A stretch of 64,000 nucleotides of DNA from Dyella caseinilytica. Lineage in GTDB: Bacteria; Pseudomonadota; Gammaproteobacteria; Xanthomonadales; Rhodanobacteraceae. Positions within the stretch are counted from its first letter, which is position 1. Every line of letters starts with the position of its first letter. The translations under genes were made by a program, and so were the position numbers. Positions 52,518 through 60,888 of this stretch are shown one piece after another. The stretch is taken from NCBI RefSeq assembly GCF_016865235.1, contig NZ_CP064030.1:2418001-2482000 (forward strand), in the 5' to 3' direction. Under the pieces are notes generated by a model. The model was not told where the DNA came from, ran no database searches, and worked only from the letters and a program-made list of their open reading frames with translations.

Positions 52518-53740
52518 AAATGCTGACGATGCACATTGCGCCCATTCTTTCCGCCCTTCGCCGCCATCGCCTGGCAACGATGCTCATCGCCCTGGAGATC
52601 GCATTGGCCTGCGCGGTGCTATGCAATGCCTGTTTTCTCATTGCCTACCGGCTCGACCAGATGCGCATCAACAGCGGCGTAGACGAGGCTTCTCTGGCGC
52701 AGATCAAGGTGGATTGCGATGACTGCAACGCCTCCGATCTAAATGCGCGCATTTTGTCGGCAATCAACCAGATTCCGGGTGTGCAATCGGCCAGCGTAAT
52801 CAGTGCAGTGCCATTTGGAGAGCATTACGGCAATGCGGGTATTCATCTGGATGCTGCCAATCAAAGGCCCGGAGGTGTGGTCGAGTTCTATGTCGGCGGA
52901 CCGGGCAGCTTCAAGGCATTGGGACTGAAACTGGTGCAAGGTGCCATGCCTCAGGCGGATGACTACCGCCCCGTGCACGACTTCATTCCAGCTGAAGCGC
53001 CTACATGGGTGACGCAAGCATTGGCTGACCATCTTTGGCCCGGTACCGATCCACTTGGCCAGGAATTCTGGATGGACAAATTCCACTATCGCGTCGCTGG
53101 CGTCTTGGCACACCTGGCACGGCCCGGCGGCGGTGAAGGCGGACCGGCGACTCGGGAGTGGTCGGTATTTGTACCAGGCATGCCAGGCAAGCATTTGGCC
53201 GGCAACTATCTCATTCGCGCCCAGCCCGAACAGTTATCACGAGTGTTACGCGACGCACGGACTGCTGTCGTAAAAGCCGCCCCCGACGCCGTACTCGATT
53301 GGGAACAAAGTCGTTCGATCGGTGAACTGCGGAAAAGTTATTTCGAACAAGACGTGGCAATGACCGGCATCCTCCTGGGAGTGATTGGCGCATTATTGCT
53401 GGTCACTGCACTCGGTATCGTCGGCCTTGCGAGTTTCTGGGTGGCCCAAAGGCGAAGGCAGATAGGCGTGCGCCGCGCACTAGGTGCAACCCGGCGCGAC
53501 ATTCTTCACTACTTTCAGACCGAGAATTTTCTGATCGTAAGCATAGGTGTGATGCTCGGCATGCTGCTTGCGTATGGCCTGAACATTTGGCTGATGCTGT
53601 CTTACGAGCTGCCACGTCTGCCCGTTTATTACCTGCCCATCAGCGTGGTGGCGCTCTGGCTGCTCGGACAACTGGCCGTGCTTGCCCCTGCACTCCGTGC
53701 TGCGGCGGTACCACCGGTCGTCGCAACGCGTACGGAGTGA
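52514..53740 (+). CDS. MacB/FtsX-type ABC transporter permease, gene 2
   Basis: A 408-residue paralogue with the same layout: TM1 (MLIALEIALACAVLCNACFLIAY), a periplasmic domain carrying VDCDDCN (a Cys pair), and three FtsX helices; QIGVRRALGATRRDIL is the coupling helix. It lacks the ATP-binding domain. Starts inside gene 1's stop (ATGA), so the two make a heterodimeric permease. The sigma-54 promoter at 51040 would serve both. Confidence 0.9.
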   Translation: MKMLTMHIAPILSALRRHRLATMLIALEIALACAVLCNACFLIAYRLDQMRINSGVDEASLAQIKVDCDDCNASDLNARILSAINQIPGVQSASVISAVPFGEHYGNAGIHLDAANQRPGGVVEFYVGGPGSFKALGLKLVQGAMPQADDYRPVHDFIPAEAPTWVTQALADHLWPGTDPLGQEFWMDKFHYRVAGVLAHLARPGGGEGGPATREWSVFVPGMPGKHLAGNYLIRAQPEQLSRVLRDARTAVVKAAPDAVLDWEQSRSIGELRKSYFEQDVAMTGILLGVIGALLLVTALGIVGLASFWVAQRRRQIGVRRALGATRRDILHYFQTENFLIVSIGVMLGMLLAYGLNIWLMLSYELPRLPVYYLPISVVALWLLGQLAVLAPALRAAAVPPVVATRTE

Positions 53741-53878
53741 GCGTTGCGATGACTTCCTATGCACTGTGCAGGTCGTACATCAGCAAGTCTTCTTTTGAGC
53801 GATGCCGTGTGAAAACAGAAAGCGCGAATTTCGATGACGCAGTTTTACCCGAAATAAACATCGGTCCTCGTCATCTTG

Positions 53879-54589
53879 TCAGCGCTCTTGTACACCCTGC
53901 AGTTGCTGCCAGCCGGCACAATCAATGCCTTTCGCGATGAACCAAAATGCCATGCTTGCCATGGCGATCAACATGGGTAACACCATCAGCGCAGAGTCGC
54001 ATTGCGGCATCAGCACTGCGGTGAAGTTTTTAACTATGAAGCTGGCGCCGCCCAGCATTATCAGTGCGCCGAGCACACGCGGAAGATAGCCCGAGCGGAA
54101 GATCAGGTAACCTCGCAACATGACAGCGATACCATAAAAAGCAGCAAAGATACTGAAGACGTAGCCATACACGGTGAGGCAAAGATAGATGAATGCTGTA
54201 CGGGCATCCGGTGTAAGGGCTTTAGCAACATCCGAATCGATCACCGGCAACGCAGCGGAAAAGTAGAAGATCTCGCCCGCAGCGAATGTGGCCGTCGACA
54301 ATATCCCGAAGCAAACAACGATCAGCGATAGGGGGCGACTGACCGGTCGCAGCAAGATGTAGAAAATCGCTGTCAGGGTGACATCGCACATCGCCTCGAT
54401 GAGGTAGACAGCGAAACTGGCGCGAAACAATCCAACGGAAGCCGCCATGGTGCGTGCCACCTCCACTGGGTCGTTTGCGGCCATCAGCTTGTCCGGCACA
54501 TAAGACTCACCGAATCCGCCAGCAACAAGAGAAACAACCAGCAGGATTCCAGCCACTCGCGCGTAGAATTGGGCATCGCGTGCGTTCAT
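53879..54589 (-). CDS. DUF4386 family membrane protein
   Basis: A 236-residue inner-membrane protein with about six or seven hydrophobic segments. ARVAGILLVVSLVAGGFGESYVPDKL at the N-terminus and RSGYLPRVLGALIMLGGASFIV are the DUF4386 pattern. Function unknown. Convergent with the permease operon; its upstream side faces the tRNA-Cys terminator. Confidence 0.85.
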   Translation of the reverse strand: MNARDAQFYARVAGILLVVSLVAGGFGESYVPDKLMAANDPVEVARTMAASVGLFRASFAVYLIEAMCDVTLTAIFYILLRPVSRPLSLIVVCFGILSTATFAAGEIFYFSAALPVIDSDVAKALTPDARTAFIYLCLTVYGYVFSIFAAFYGIAVMLRGYLIFRSGYLPRVLGALIMLGGASFIVKNFTAVLMPQCDSALMVLPMLIAMASMAFWFIAKGIDCAGWQQLQGVQER

Positions 54590-54737
54590 CCCATTTACTC
54601 CCTGGATCTCGTGGAATAGCGATCAACTTCGTTCAAGTCACCCTATGCGGGACGCATCACGACACACGCGCACGGGCCAATGAAATATCCGCACCACATT
54701 GATCGAATTGACCCACCATTGCCAGCATTACCGGCAC

Positions 54738-54765
54738 GAAAAGGGCGCTCAAAAGCGGCCTTTTC
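54738..54765. terminator. hairpin, possible bidirectional terminator
   Basis: GAAAAGGGCGCT / AGCGGCCTTTTC around CAAA. A short A/T run on both sides gives weak U-tracts in either direction. Confidence 0.45.
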
Positions 54766-54891
54766 TGGCTTGACGCAGCGAGCTCTCTTTGAAAATCTCA
54801 TCCGGCAACATTCCCAGAATTTGAGCCGCTGCTTTGCTAAATTAACGTAATGTCCGATTTCAACCCGTAGCAGACCTTCCCTACCGGCAAA

Positions 54892-54918
54892 GAAAAAGCG
54901 CCACAAGGGCGCTTTTTC
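54892..54918 (-). terminator. terminator of the tRNA-Cys transcript
   Basis: Perfect 11-bp stem GAAAAAGCGCC / GGCGCTTTTTC with a 5-nt loop, 11 bp after the tRNA-Cys CCA end. On the minus strand the stem ends in CTTTTTCTTT. Confidence 0.85.
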
Positions 54919-54929
54919 AAATTTCGCAA

Positions 54930-55003
54930 TGGAGGCCGAGGTCGGAATCGAACCGGCGTACACGGCTTTGCAGGCCGCTGCATGACCACTCTGCCACCCG
55001 GCC
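54930..55003 (-). tRNA. tRNA-Cys (anticodon GCA)
   Basis: 74 nt read on the minus strand from GGCCGGGTGGCAGAGTGG to CTCGGCCTCCA. Anticodon loop CTGCAAA gives GCA. The acceptor stem GGCCGGG/CTCGGCC pairs with one G-U, and CCA is encoded. The T loop GGTTCGATTCC is canonical. Confidence 0.95.
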
Positions 55004-55043
55004 ATTGCTGGAACCCTCAATCTTACCGGATCAAGACTTCCCT

Positions 55044-55075
55044 AAAAAACAAAACCCCGGTAGGCCGAGGTTTTA
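55044..55075 (-). terminator. terminator after tRNA-Gly (distal copy)
   Basis: On the minus strand AAAACCTCGG-CCTA-CCGGGGTTTT is followed by GTTTTTT, 9 bp after the tRNA end. Confidence 0.85.
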
Positions 55076-55083
55076 CATGAAAC

Positions 55084-55159
<76 letters not shown>

Positions 55160-55172
55160 ATCGGAGCGTGTA

Positions 55173-55200
55173 ACTATAGCAGAACCTGTTCCGATGTGAA
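55173..55200 (-). promoter_or_regulatory. promoter of the distal tRNA-Gly
   Basis: Minus strand: TTCACA (55195-55200), 16-bp spacer, TATAGT (55173-55178), then CACGCTCCGAT before the tRNA. Confidence 0.65.
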
Positions 55201-55266
55201 TAGTCGGCCCTGCTTTTTTTCAGTAATTCAAGCTACTTGCCGTACATACTTGAAGTACTGATACAA

Positions 55267-55296
55267 CAAGGCCCCGGGCGTTGGCCTGGGGCCTTG
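55267..55296 (-). terminator. hairpin after proximal tRNA-Gly
   Basis: CAAGGCCCC / GGGGCCTTG, perfect 9-bp stem, 10 bp past the tRNA. No strong U-tract (TTGTATC), so it may be a processing or weak termination signal. Confidence 0.55.
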
Positions 55297-55305
55297 TCTG
55301 GAATC

Positions 55306-55381
<76 letters not shown>

Positions 55382-55394
55382 ATCGGAGCCGCGC

Positions 55395-55422
55395 ATTTTA
55401 ACGTGTGAAACGAAACCGTCAA
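55395..55422 (-). promoter_or_regulatory. promoter of the proximal tRNA-Gly
   Basis: Minus strand: TTGACG (55417-55422), 16-bp spacer, TAAAAT (55395-55400), then a GC-rich discriminator GCGCGG typical of stringently controlled tRNA genes. The TGA stop of pgsA is part of the -35 box. Confidence 0.72.
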
Positions 55423-56027
55423 GCGTTTTTGTCCTGCTCGATAACCGGAATCGGATCGTCGTGCAGGGCCGGCCAGGCGGCACGCAGGTAATACAGGCCC
55501 GACCAGATGGTGAGGATTCCGGCGATCACCAGCAGGCCCTCGCCAATGTGGTAAAGGCGCAAGGCTTCGGCGTCTTTTTCGTGCTGCAGGATCAGTACGA
55601 TCAAAGCAAGCATCTGCATGACGGTTTTGAACTTGCCCAAGAAGGCCACACGCACCGTGGCGCGCATGCCGATCTCGGCCATCCATTCGCGCAAGGCCGA
55701 GATGCTGATCTCGCGACCGACGATGATGGCGGAGGTCACCGCCATCACGATGCCGGGCCAGCCACCGCGGTGCGTTTCCACCAGCATGAACAGGGTGACC
55801 GCCACCATCAGTTTGTCGGCAACCGGGTCCAGGAAGGCGCCAAACTTGGAGGTGAGGTTGAGCCGGCGCGCCAGATAGCCATCGAGCCAGTCGGTGATGC
55901 CGGCCAGAGCAAAAACGATGGCAGCGGTGATGTTGTGGCCCCTGAATGGCCAGTAGAACGCCATCACCATGACCGGCAGCAGCGCTACGCGGAACAGCGT
56001 GAGCCAGGTCGGCAAGTTGATGCGCAT
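55419..56027 (-). CDS. pgsA: CDP-diacylglycerol--glycerol-3-phosphate 3-phosphatidyltransferase
   Basis: A 202-residue inner-membrane enzyme making phosphatidylglycerol phosphate. The CDP-alcohol phosphotransferase signature D-x2-DG-x2-AR-x8-G-x3-D-x3-D is intact (DWLDGYLARRLNLTSKFG and LDPVADK). Four to five membrane helices. ATG 56027 (MRINLPTWLTLFR) fits the family start; the frame upstream is chance. Confidence 0.95.
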   Translation of the reverse strand: MRINLPTWLTLFRVALLPVMVMAFYWPFRGHNITAAIVFALAGITDWLDGYLARRLNLTSKFGAFLDPVADKLMVAVTLFMLVETHRGGWPGIVMAVTSAIIVGREISISALREWMAEIGMRATVRVAFLGKFKTVMQMLALIVLILQHEKDAEALRLYHIGEGLLVIAGILTIWSGLYYLRAAWPALHDDPIPVIEQDKNA

Positions 56028-56096
56028 CGGTTGCTTCCGTTTTTCCTCAGTGTCGCATGTTGGGGGAAAATACATCACGTGAGTTTTCGCAAGGCT

Positions 56097-56130
56097 GGCC
56101 CCCTCACCCCAACCCCTTCCCGACGGGAGG
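56097..56130. repeat. C-rich dispersed intergenic element
   Basis: CCCCCTCACCCCAACCCC followed by TTCCCGACGGGAGGAGG in the uvrC-pgsA gap, related in the inverted sense to 12051-12085. Confidence 0.4.
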
Positions 56131-56162
56131 AGGCAGAAAAGCTCGTTAGTGAGTGTGCAGCG

Positions 56163-57989
56163 TCAGGTGTGAAGTGCGTCATAAATGCGTTCGGCCAGGC
56201 CGCGATCAATCCCTTTCACTTGCATTAATTCTTCGACGCCGGCCGCCTCCACTCCTGCCAGACCACCAAAAGCCTTCAGCAAAGCGGTTCGCCGGCGTGC
56301 GCCCACACCCTGCACGTCTTCGAGCACACTGCGTTCGCGTGCTTTCTCGCGGCGTTTGCGGTGGCCGCTGATTGCGAAACGGTGCGATTCGTCGCGCACC
56401 GCCGCCACCAGATGCAGTGCCGGCGAACTGGGCCCGGGATGGATCTCGCGATTCGAGCCGGCCAGGATCAGGGTTTCCTCGCCAGCTCTGCGACCGGGCC
56501 CTTTGGCCACGCCGATCACCTCGATGCCGGTAACGCCCAGTTCCTGCAGTACATCCAGTGCCTGGGCGACCTGTCCGCTGCCACCGTCGATCAGCAGGAT
56601 ATCCGGCCGCGCACCCTCGCCTTCGGCCACTTTGCGGAATCGACGGGTCAACGCCTGGTGCATGGCGGCGTAATCGTCGCCCGGTGTAATGCCGGCGATG
56701 TTGAAGCGGCGATAGTGCGACTTTTCTGGCCCTTCCGGACCGAACACCACGCAGGACGCCACGGTCGCCTCGCCGCGCGTGTGGCTGATATCAAAACATT
56801 CAAGGCGGCGCGGCGGTTCGTCCAGGCCAAGCAGATTCTGTAGATCTTCGAACCGGGCCCCCAACGTCTGACGGCTGGCGATGCGCGAGGTGAGCGAGGC
56901 CTGCGCATTGCGTTCTGCCATCTGCAGGAACTGTGCGCGATCGCCGCGCACACGCGTCTTGATCTCCACCGCATGCCCGCATTGCTGAGTCAGCACCTCG
57001 CTGAGCAATAGTTCGTCCGGGATGGCCTCGCCAAGGATGATCTCGCGTGGCACCGGGCGATCCAGGTAGTACTGGGCGATGAATTGCGCCAACACATCTG
57101 CCGGCTCGGCATCCAGAGGCAAACGCGGATAGAAATCGCGGGTGCCCAGGCTGATACCATTGCGGAAGAACAGCACGCTCACACACGCAATGCCGGCCTC
57201 GATGCGGCACGCGATCACGTCCATATCCGCCGTCGCGCCTTGCACGTGGTTCTGCGCATGCAGTTTGCGCAACGCTGCGACCTGATCGCGCAACGAGGCT
57301 GCACGTTCGAAGTTCAGCGCGGCACTGGCCTGTTCCATCGCGCTGGCGAGTTCGTCGATCACCACACTGCTGCGGCCATTGAGGAACATCTCCGCATAAC
57401 GCACATCATTGCGGTAATCCTCTGGACTGATCAGGCTCACGCACGGCGCTGTACAGCGGCCAATCTGGTATTGCAGGCATGGTCGCGAGCGGTTGCGGAA
57501 ATAGCTGTCCTCACATTGCCGCACCTTGAACAGCTTTTGCATCAGGTTGAGGCTTTCACGCACCGCAAACGCGCTGGGGAACGGACCAAAGTAACGTCCC
57601 GGCTGATTGCGTGCGCCGCGATGAAACGCAAGACGCGGATATTCCTCGCTGCCGGACAAATAAATATATGGATAGCTTTTGTCGTCACGCAGCAGAATGT
57701 TGTAGCGGGGCTTGAGCGCTTTGATCAGCTGCGATTCCAGCAGCAGCGCTTCAGCTTCGGTGCGTGTGACGGTGATTTCGCAGCGGGCAATCTGCGACAC
57801 CATCGCGGCGATGCGCGGCTCCATGCGCGGCTTCAGGAAATAACTGCCGACGCGCTTCTTGAGGTTGCTGGCCTTGCCAACGTAAAGCAGTTCGCCGTCT
57901 TCGTTGAAATAACGATAGACGCCGGGCGACGTGGTAAGCGTGCTGACGAAGACCTTGCCATCGAAGGCCTGGAGGGATGCGGGCTGCAT
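56163..57989 (-). CDS. uvrC: excinuclease ABC subunit C
   Basis: A 608-residue nucleotide-excision-repair nuclease. GIY-YIG domain at about 22-100 (GVYRYFNEDGELLYVGKA), Cys cluster CLQYQIGRCTAPC, UVR motif (about 205-240), RNase-H-like domain with ECFDISHTRGEATVAS and LLIDGGSGQVAQA, and C-terminal (HhH)2 (DVQGVGARRRTALLKAFGG). Intact. Upstream of pgsA by 135 bp, the gammaproteobacterial order. Confidence 0.97.
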   Translation of the reverse strand: MQPASLQAFDGKVFVSTLTTSPGVYRYFNEDGELLYVGKASNLKKRVGSYFLKPRMEPRIAAMVSQIARCEITVTRTEAEALLLESQLIKALKPRYNILLRDDKSYPYIYLSGSEEYPRLAFHRGARNQPGRYFGPFPSAFAVRESLNLMQKLFKVRQCEDSYFRNRSRPCLQYQIGRCTAPCVSLISPEDYRNDVRYAEMFLNGRSSVVIDELASAMEQASAALNFERAASLRDQVAALRKLHAQNHVQGATADMDVIACRIEAGIACVSVLFFRNGISLGTRDFYPRLPLDAEPADVLAQFIAQYYLDRPVPREIILGEAIPDELLLSEVLTQQCGHAVEIKTRVRGDRAQFLQMAERNAQASLTSRIASRQTLGARFEDLQNLLGLDEPPRRLECFDISHTRGEATVASCVVFGPEGPEKSHYRRFNIAGITPGDDYAAMHQALTRRFRKVAEGEGARPDILLIDGGSGQVAQALDVLQELGVTGIEVIGVAKGPGRRAGEETLILAGSNREIHPGPSSPALHLVAAVRDESHRFAISGHRKRREKARERSVLEDVQGVGARRRTALLKAFGGLAGVEAAGVEELMQVKGIDRGLAERIYDALHT

Positions 57990-58087
57990 ACCGCAGATTT
58001 TAGCTCGTTTGGGGTGATTCCCGCGCTATGGAGCGTGTCTACAGTCTCTGCACAATTCGGGCTGTGTGTCGGAGGCAGGCTGAGGGT

Positions 58088-58555
58088 TCAGTCTGTGCTT
58101 AGGCGCTGGATCAGCCCGCGCACGCCCTGTTCGGCAAGCACAATGGACTGTACGAAACCGGTCAATTCCCCATAGTAAGGGTCGGGAAATTCGTGCGGCG
58201 GCTCCAGCCCCGCCCATTCCAAAAACAGCGCAGCGCGCTTGGCCGCTTCGGGTGCCACCATGCGCTGCATTTCCCGCAGGTTGTCGCTGTCCATGGCGAG
58301 CAGCAGGTCGTAGCGCTCGAAGTCCGCAGCCGTAAGCTGGCGTGCGCGATGCGTGCCAAGTTCGTAACCGGCACCCGCTGCCGCCGCACGCATGCGCGGA
58401 TCAGCCTGCTCGCCGGCATGCCAGCCACCCGTACCGCATGAGGCCACCGGGATCTTCAAGCCTGCTTCGGTCAGACGCTTGCGCGCCACTGCCTCCACCA
58501 AAGGCGAGCGGCAAATATTGCCCATGCAAACAAACAAAATGTTGCGAACATTCAC
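58088..58555 (-). CDS. low-molecular-weight protein tyrosine phosphatase
   Basis: A 155-residue enzyme. The P-loop is VCMGNICRS (C-x5-R) near residues 9-17 and the general acid Asp is in FPDPYYG. In related bacteria such enzymes act on tyrosine kinases of capsule or exopolysaccharide export, but no such genes are here. It overlaps kdsB by 4 bp (ATGA) and follows it, so both share a transcript. Confidence 0.94.
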   Translation of the reverse strand: MNVRNILFVCMGNICRSPLVEAVARKRLTEAGLKIPVASCGTGGWHAGEQADPRMRAAAAGAGYELGTHRARQLTAADFERYDLLLAMDSDNLREMQRMVAPEAAKRAALFLEWAGLEPPHEFPDPYYGELTGFVQSIVLAEQGVRGLIQRLSTD

Positions 58556-59325
58556 GACTGACTACTCACCCATGCTTCCGCGCGCTGCAGATCGGCTTCG
58601 GTATCGATGCCCGGCGGGAAAGGCTCGGGCGTCAGGCGCGCAGCAATAGGATAGCCGTGTTCCAGCACGCGCAACTGCTCGAGCGATTCGGCGTGCTCCA
58701 GCGGCGTGCGCGTCAGCTTGGCGTATTGCTGCAGAAAACCGGCACGGTAGGCATAGATGCCGATATGCCGCAGGAATGGCAGGTCTTTCGGCAGCGTGTC
58801 GCGGTTCGCGGCAAAGGCGTCACGTGCCCAGGGCAACGGCGCGCGGCTGAAATACAAGGCACGGCCATTCGAGGCACGTACCAGTTTCACCACGTTCGGA
58901 TCGAACAACTCGTGGGCATCGGCAATTGGGGTAGCAAGGGTCGCCATCGGCGCATCATCCTCGACCAGAGCCTGAGCGACTTCGCGAATGCCTGCAGCGG
59001 GCGCAAAGGGCTCATCACCCTGCAGGTTCACCACGATAGTGTCTGCCGACCAGCCGTAATGGGCGGCGCATTCCGCCAAGCGGTCACTGCCGGAGGCGTG
59101 GTCGCTGCGGGTCATACAGACATCCACGCCCTGCCCCGACAAGGCATCGACGATACGCTGATCATCTGTCGCCACCACCACTTGCGAGGCACCGGCGAGC
59201 AAAGCGCGCTGGGTCACGCGCACCACCATCGGCACACCGGCAATGGGACGGAGTGGTTTGCCGGGCAGACGGGTGGAGCCGTAGCGGGCCGGGATGGCGA
59301 CAATGAAATGAGGGGTGGATGGCAT
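58552..59325 (-). CDS. kdsB: 3-deoxy-manno-octulosonate cytidylyltransferase
   Basis: A 257-residue enzyme activating Kdo as CMP-Kdo for lipopolysaccharide core. IPARYGSTRLPGKPL is the nucleotide loop; VNLQGDEPF and HIGIYAYRAGFL are the family motifs. Intact, full length. Its presence marks a Gram-negative envelope with Kdo. Confidence 0.96.
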   Translation of the reverse strand: MPSTPHFIVAIPARYGSTRLPGKPLRPIAGVPMVVRVTQRALLAGASQVVVATDDQRIVDALSGQGVDVCMTRSDHASGSDRLAECAAHYGWSADTIVVNLQGDEPFAPAAGIREVAQALVEDDAPMATLATPIADAHELFDPNVVKLVRASNGRALYFSRAPLPWARDAFAANRDTLPKDLPFLRHIGIYAYRAGFLQQYAKLTRTPLEHAESLEQLRVLEHGYPIAARLTPEPFPPGIDTEADLQRAEAWVSSQS

Positions 59326-59472
59326 AAACGACCTTTACCCACCACCCGCAGGAGTGAGGGTTCAATCTGGCAATAGGGCCGATTGTTGCGGAGTGGAAGG
59401 GAAAATGAAAACGGCGTGGGCTGCCACTCGGGCATCCCGGTTTCGCCGTGATGGAGAACGCCGCCTCACCGC

Positions 59473-59545
59473 TGTCCCGGCGAAGGCCGGGCCCCAGGGA
59501 CTCGAAGAGCTCCAAAGACACTGGGTCCCGGCCTTCGCCGGGACA
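59473..59545. repeat. BIME-like pair of inverted REP units (copy 2)
   Basis: 59473-59497 and 59521-59545 are inverted copies (25 nt, one mismatch) around CCCGGCGAAGGCCGGG. The right unit and 8 nt of flank are identical over 33 nt to copy 1 at 25434-25516. In the 255-bp aroA-kdsB gap, otherwise empty. Confidence 0.75.
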
Positions 59546-59580
59546 ACGGGCGTCTAGTTAAGACTGTCCTGGAAAGGGTG

Positions 59581-60888
59581 TCAGCTCAACGCAAACCCGC
59601 AGCTGTTCGCCAGCTCCATAAACCCTGGAAACGATGTAGCCACATTGGCGCAATCACCAATCGTCACTTCACCCTTAGCCAGCAAACCCGCCACAGCGAA
59701 GCTCATCGCAATGCGATGGTCCCCATGGCTATCCACCGCGCCAGCGCCGATAGCGCCACCATCGATGATCGCGCCATCCGGCGTTTCCTCGATGCGAACG
59801 CCTAATGCCCGCATACCGGTTGCCATGGTGGCAATGCGATCGGACTCCTTCACGCGAAGTTCGGCTGCACCACGCACTACCGTGCGCCCTTGCGCTACCG
59901 CTGCTGCGATAAACAAGGCCGGGAATTCGTCGATCATGTCCGGCACCAACGTCTCGGGCAGTTCAACGCCGTGCAGCGGCGCGTGCCGGACGATGAGATC
60001 CCCGATGACTTCGCCACCGCTCTGGCTCTGGTTCTCGATGCTGATATCGGCCCCCATCAGACGCAGCGCTTCGAGCAACCCTGTGCGGCGGGGATTCAAG
60101 CCAACGGACGGCAGACGCAAGACCGAACCGGGCACGATGCTCGCCGCCACCAGGAAAAACGCCGCCGAAGAAAAATCGGCCGGCACCACGACATCCGTTG
60201 CGCGCAGGCGATGCCCACCTTCCAGCTTCGCGTAGCCCGGCGAAAACACAATCGGCCAACCGAAGGCAGCAAGCATGCGCTCGGTGTAGTCGCGCGTGGG
60301 ATGCGGCTCGATCACCTCCGTGCTGCCTTCGGCATACAAACCGGCAAGCAACAAGGCCGATTTCACCTGCGCACTGGCCACCGGCAATTCGTAGCGAATG
60401 CCATGCAACGGGCGGCTACCGTGCACACGCAACGGTGGCAGGCCGTCTTGCGTGTCGATTTGCGCACCCATGCCCGCCAGTGGATCGGTGACGCGGCGCA
60501 TCGGACGCTTGGATAGCGACTCGTCGCCGATCAAGGTGCTGTCGAAGGATTGTCCCGCCAGCAAGCCTGTCAGCAAGCGCATGCCGGTGCCGGCATTGCC
60601 GCAATCGAGCGGTTTGTCCGAACCGCGCAAGCCATGCAGCCCGACGCCACGCACAGTGCGCTCACCCTCGGAAGGCGCTTCGATCGATACGCCCAACTGT
60701 GCAAGCACCGCGGCTGTCGCGCGTGTGTCTTCGCCTTCCAGAAAACCTCGGATATGCGAAGTGCCTTCGGCAATCGCCGACAGCATCATCGAACGATGCG
60801 AAACCGATTTATCGCCAGGCACGACGACATCGCCGTGCAACGATGCCGCAGGCCGGCTGACCCAATCCAGACGCTTTGCACCACTCAT
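59581..60888 (-). CDS. aroA: 3-phosphoshikimate 1-carboxyvinyltransferase (EPSP synthase)
   Basis: A 435-residue enzyme of the shikimate pathway joining shikimate-3-phosphate and PEP. VPGDKSVSHRSMML, CGNAGTGMRLLTGLLA, SLSKRPMRRV and the Asp of VPDMIDEFPAL are present. The SLSKRPM and GFLEGEDT patterns resemble class II (CP4-like) enzymes more than E. coli AroA, but the Gly of NAGTG is the class I residue. Overlaps pheA by 4 bp. Confidence 0.95.
   Translation of the reverse strand: MSGAKRLDWVSRPAASLHGDVVVPGDKSVSHRSMMLSAIAEGTSHIRGFLEGEDTRATAAVLAQLGVSIEAPSEGERTVRGVGLHGLRGSDKPLDCGNAGTGMRLLTGLLAGQSFDSTLIGDESLSKRPMRRVTDPLAGMGAQIDTQDGLPPLRVHGSRPLHGIRYELPVASAQVKSALLLAGLYAEGSTEVIEPHPTRDYTERMLAAFGWPIVFSPGYAKLEGGHRLRATDVVVPADFSSAAFFLVAASIVPGSVLRLPSVGLNPRRTGLLEALRLMGADISIENQSQSGGEVIGDLIVRHAPLHGVELPETLVPDMIDEFPALFIAAAVAQGRTVVRGAAELRVKESDRIATMATGMRALGVRIEETPDGAIIDGGAIGAGAVDSHGDHRIAMSFAVAGLLAKGEVTIGDCANVATSFPGFMELANSCGFALS

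Larger units (their letters stand above)
54590..54929. other. 340-bp non-coding stretch between DUF4386 gene and tRNA-Cys
   Basis: It holds the control region of the DUF4386 gene and two hairpins: 54738-54765 (GAAAAGGGCGCT/AGCGGCCTTTTC, one mismatch, loop CAAA) and 54892-54918 (below). No gene was found; the only long frame runs antisense through the tRNA. Confidence 0.6.

Noticed and set aside
54643..55020. 125-residue minus-strand frame
   Set aside because: It reads through tRNA-Cys, whose sequence supplies the apparent protein.
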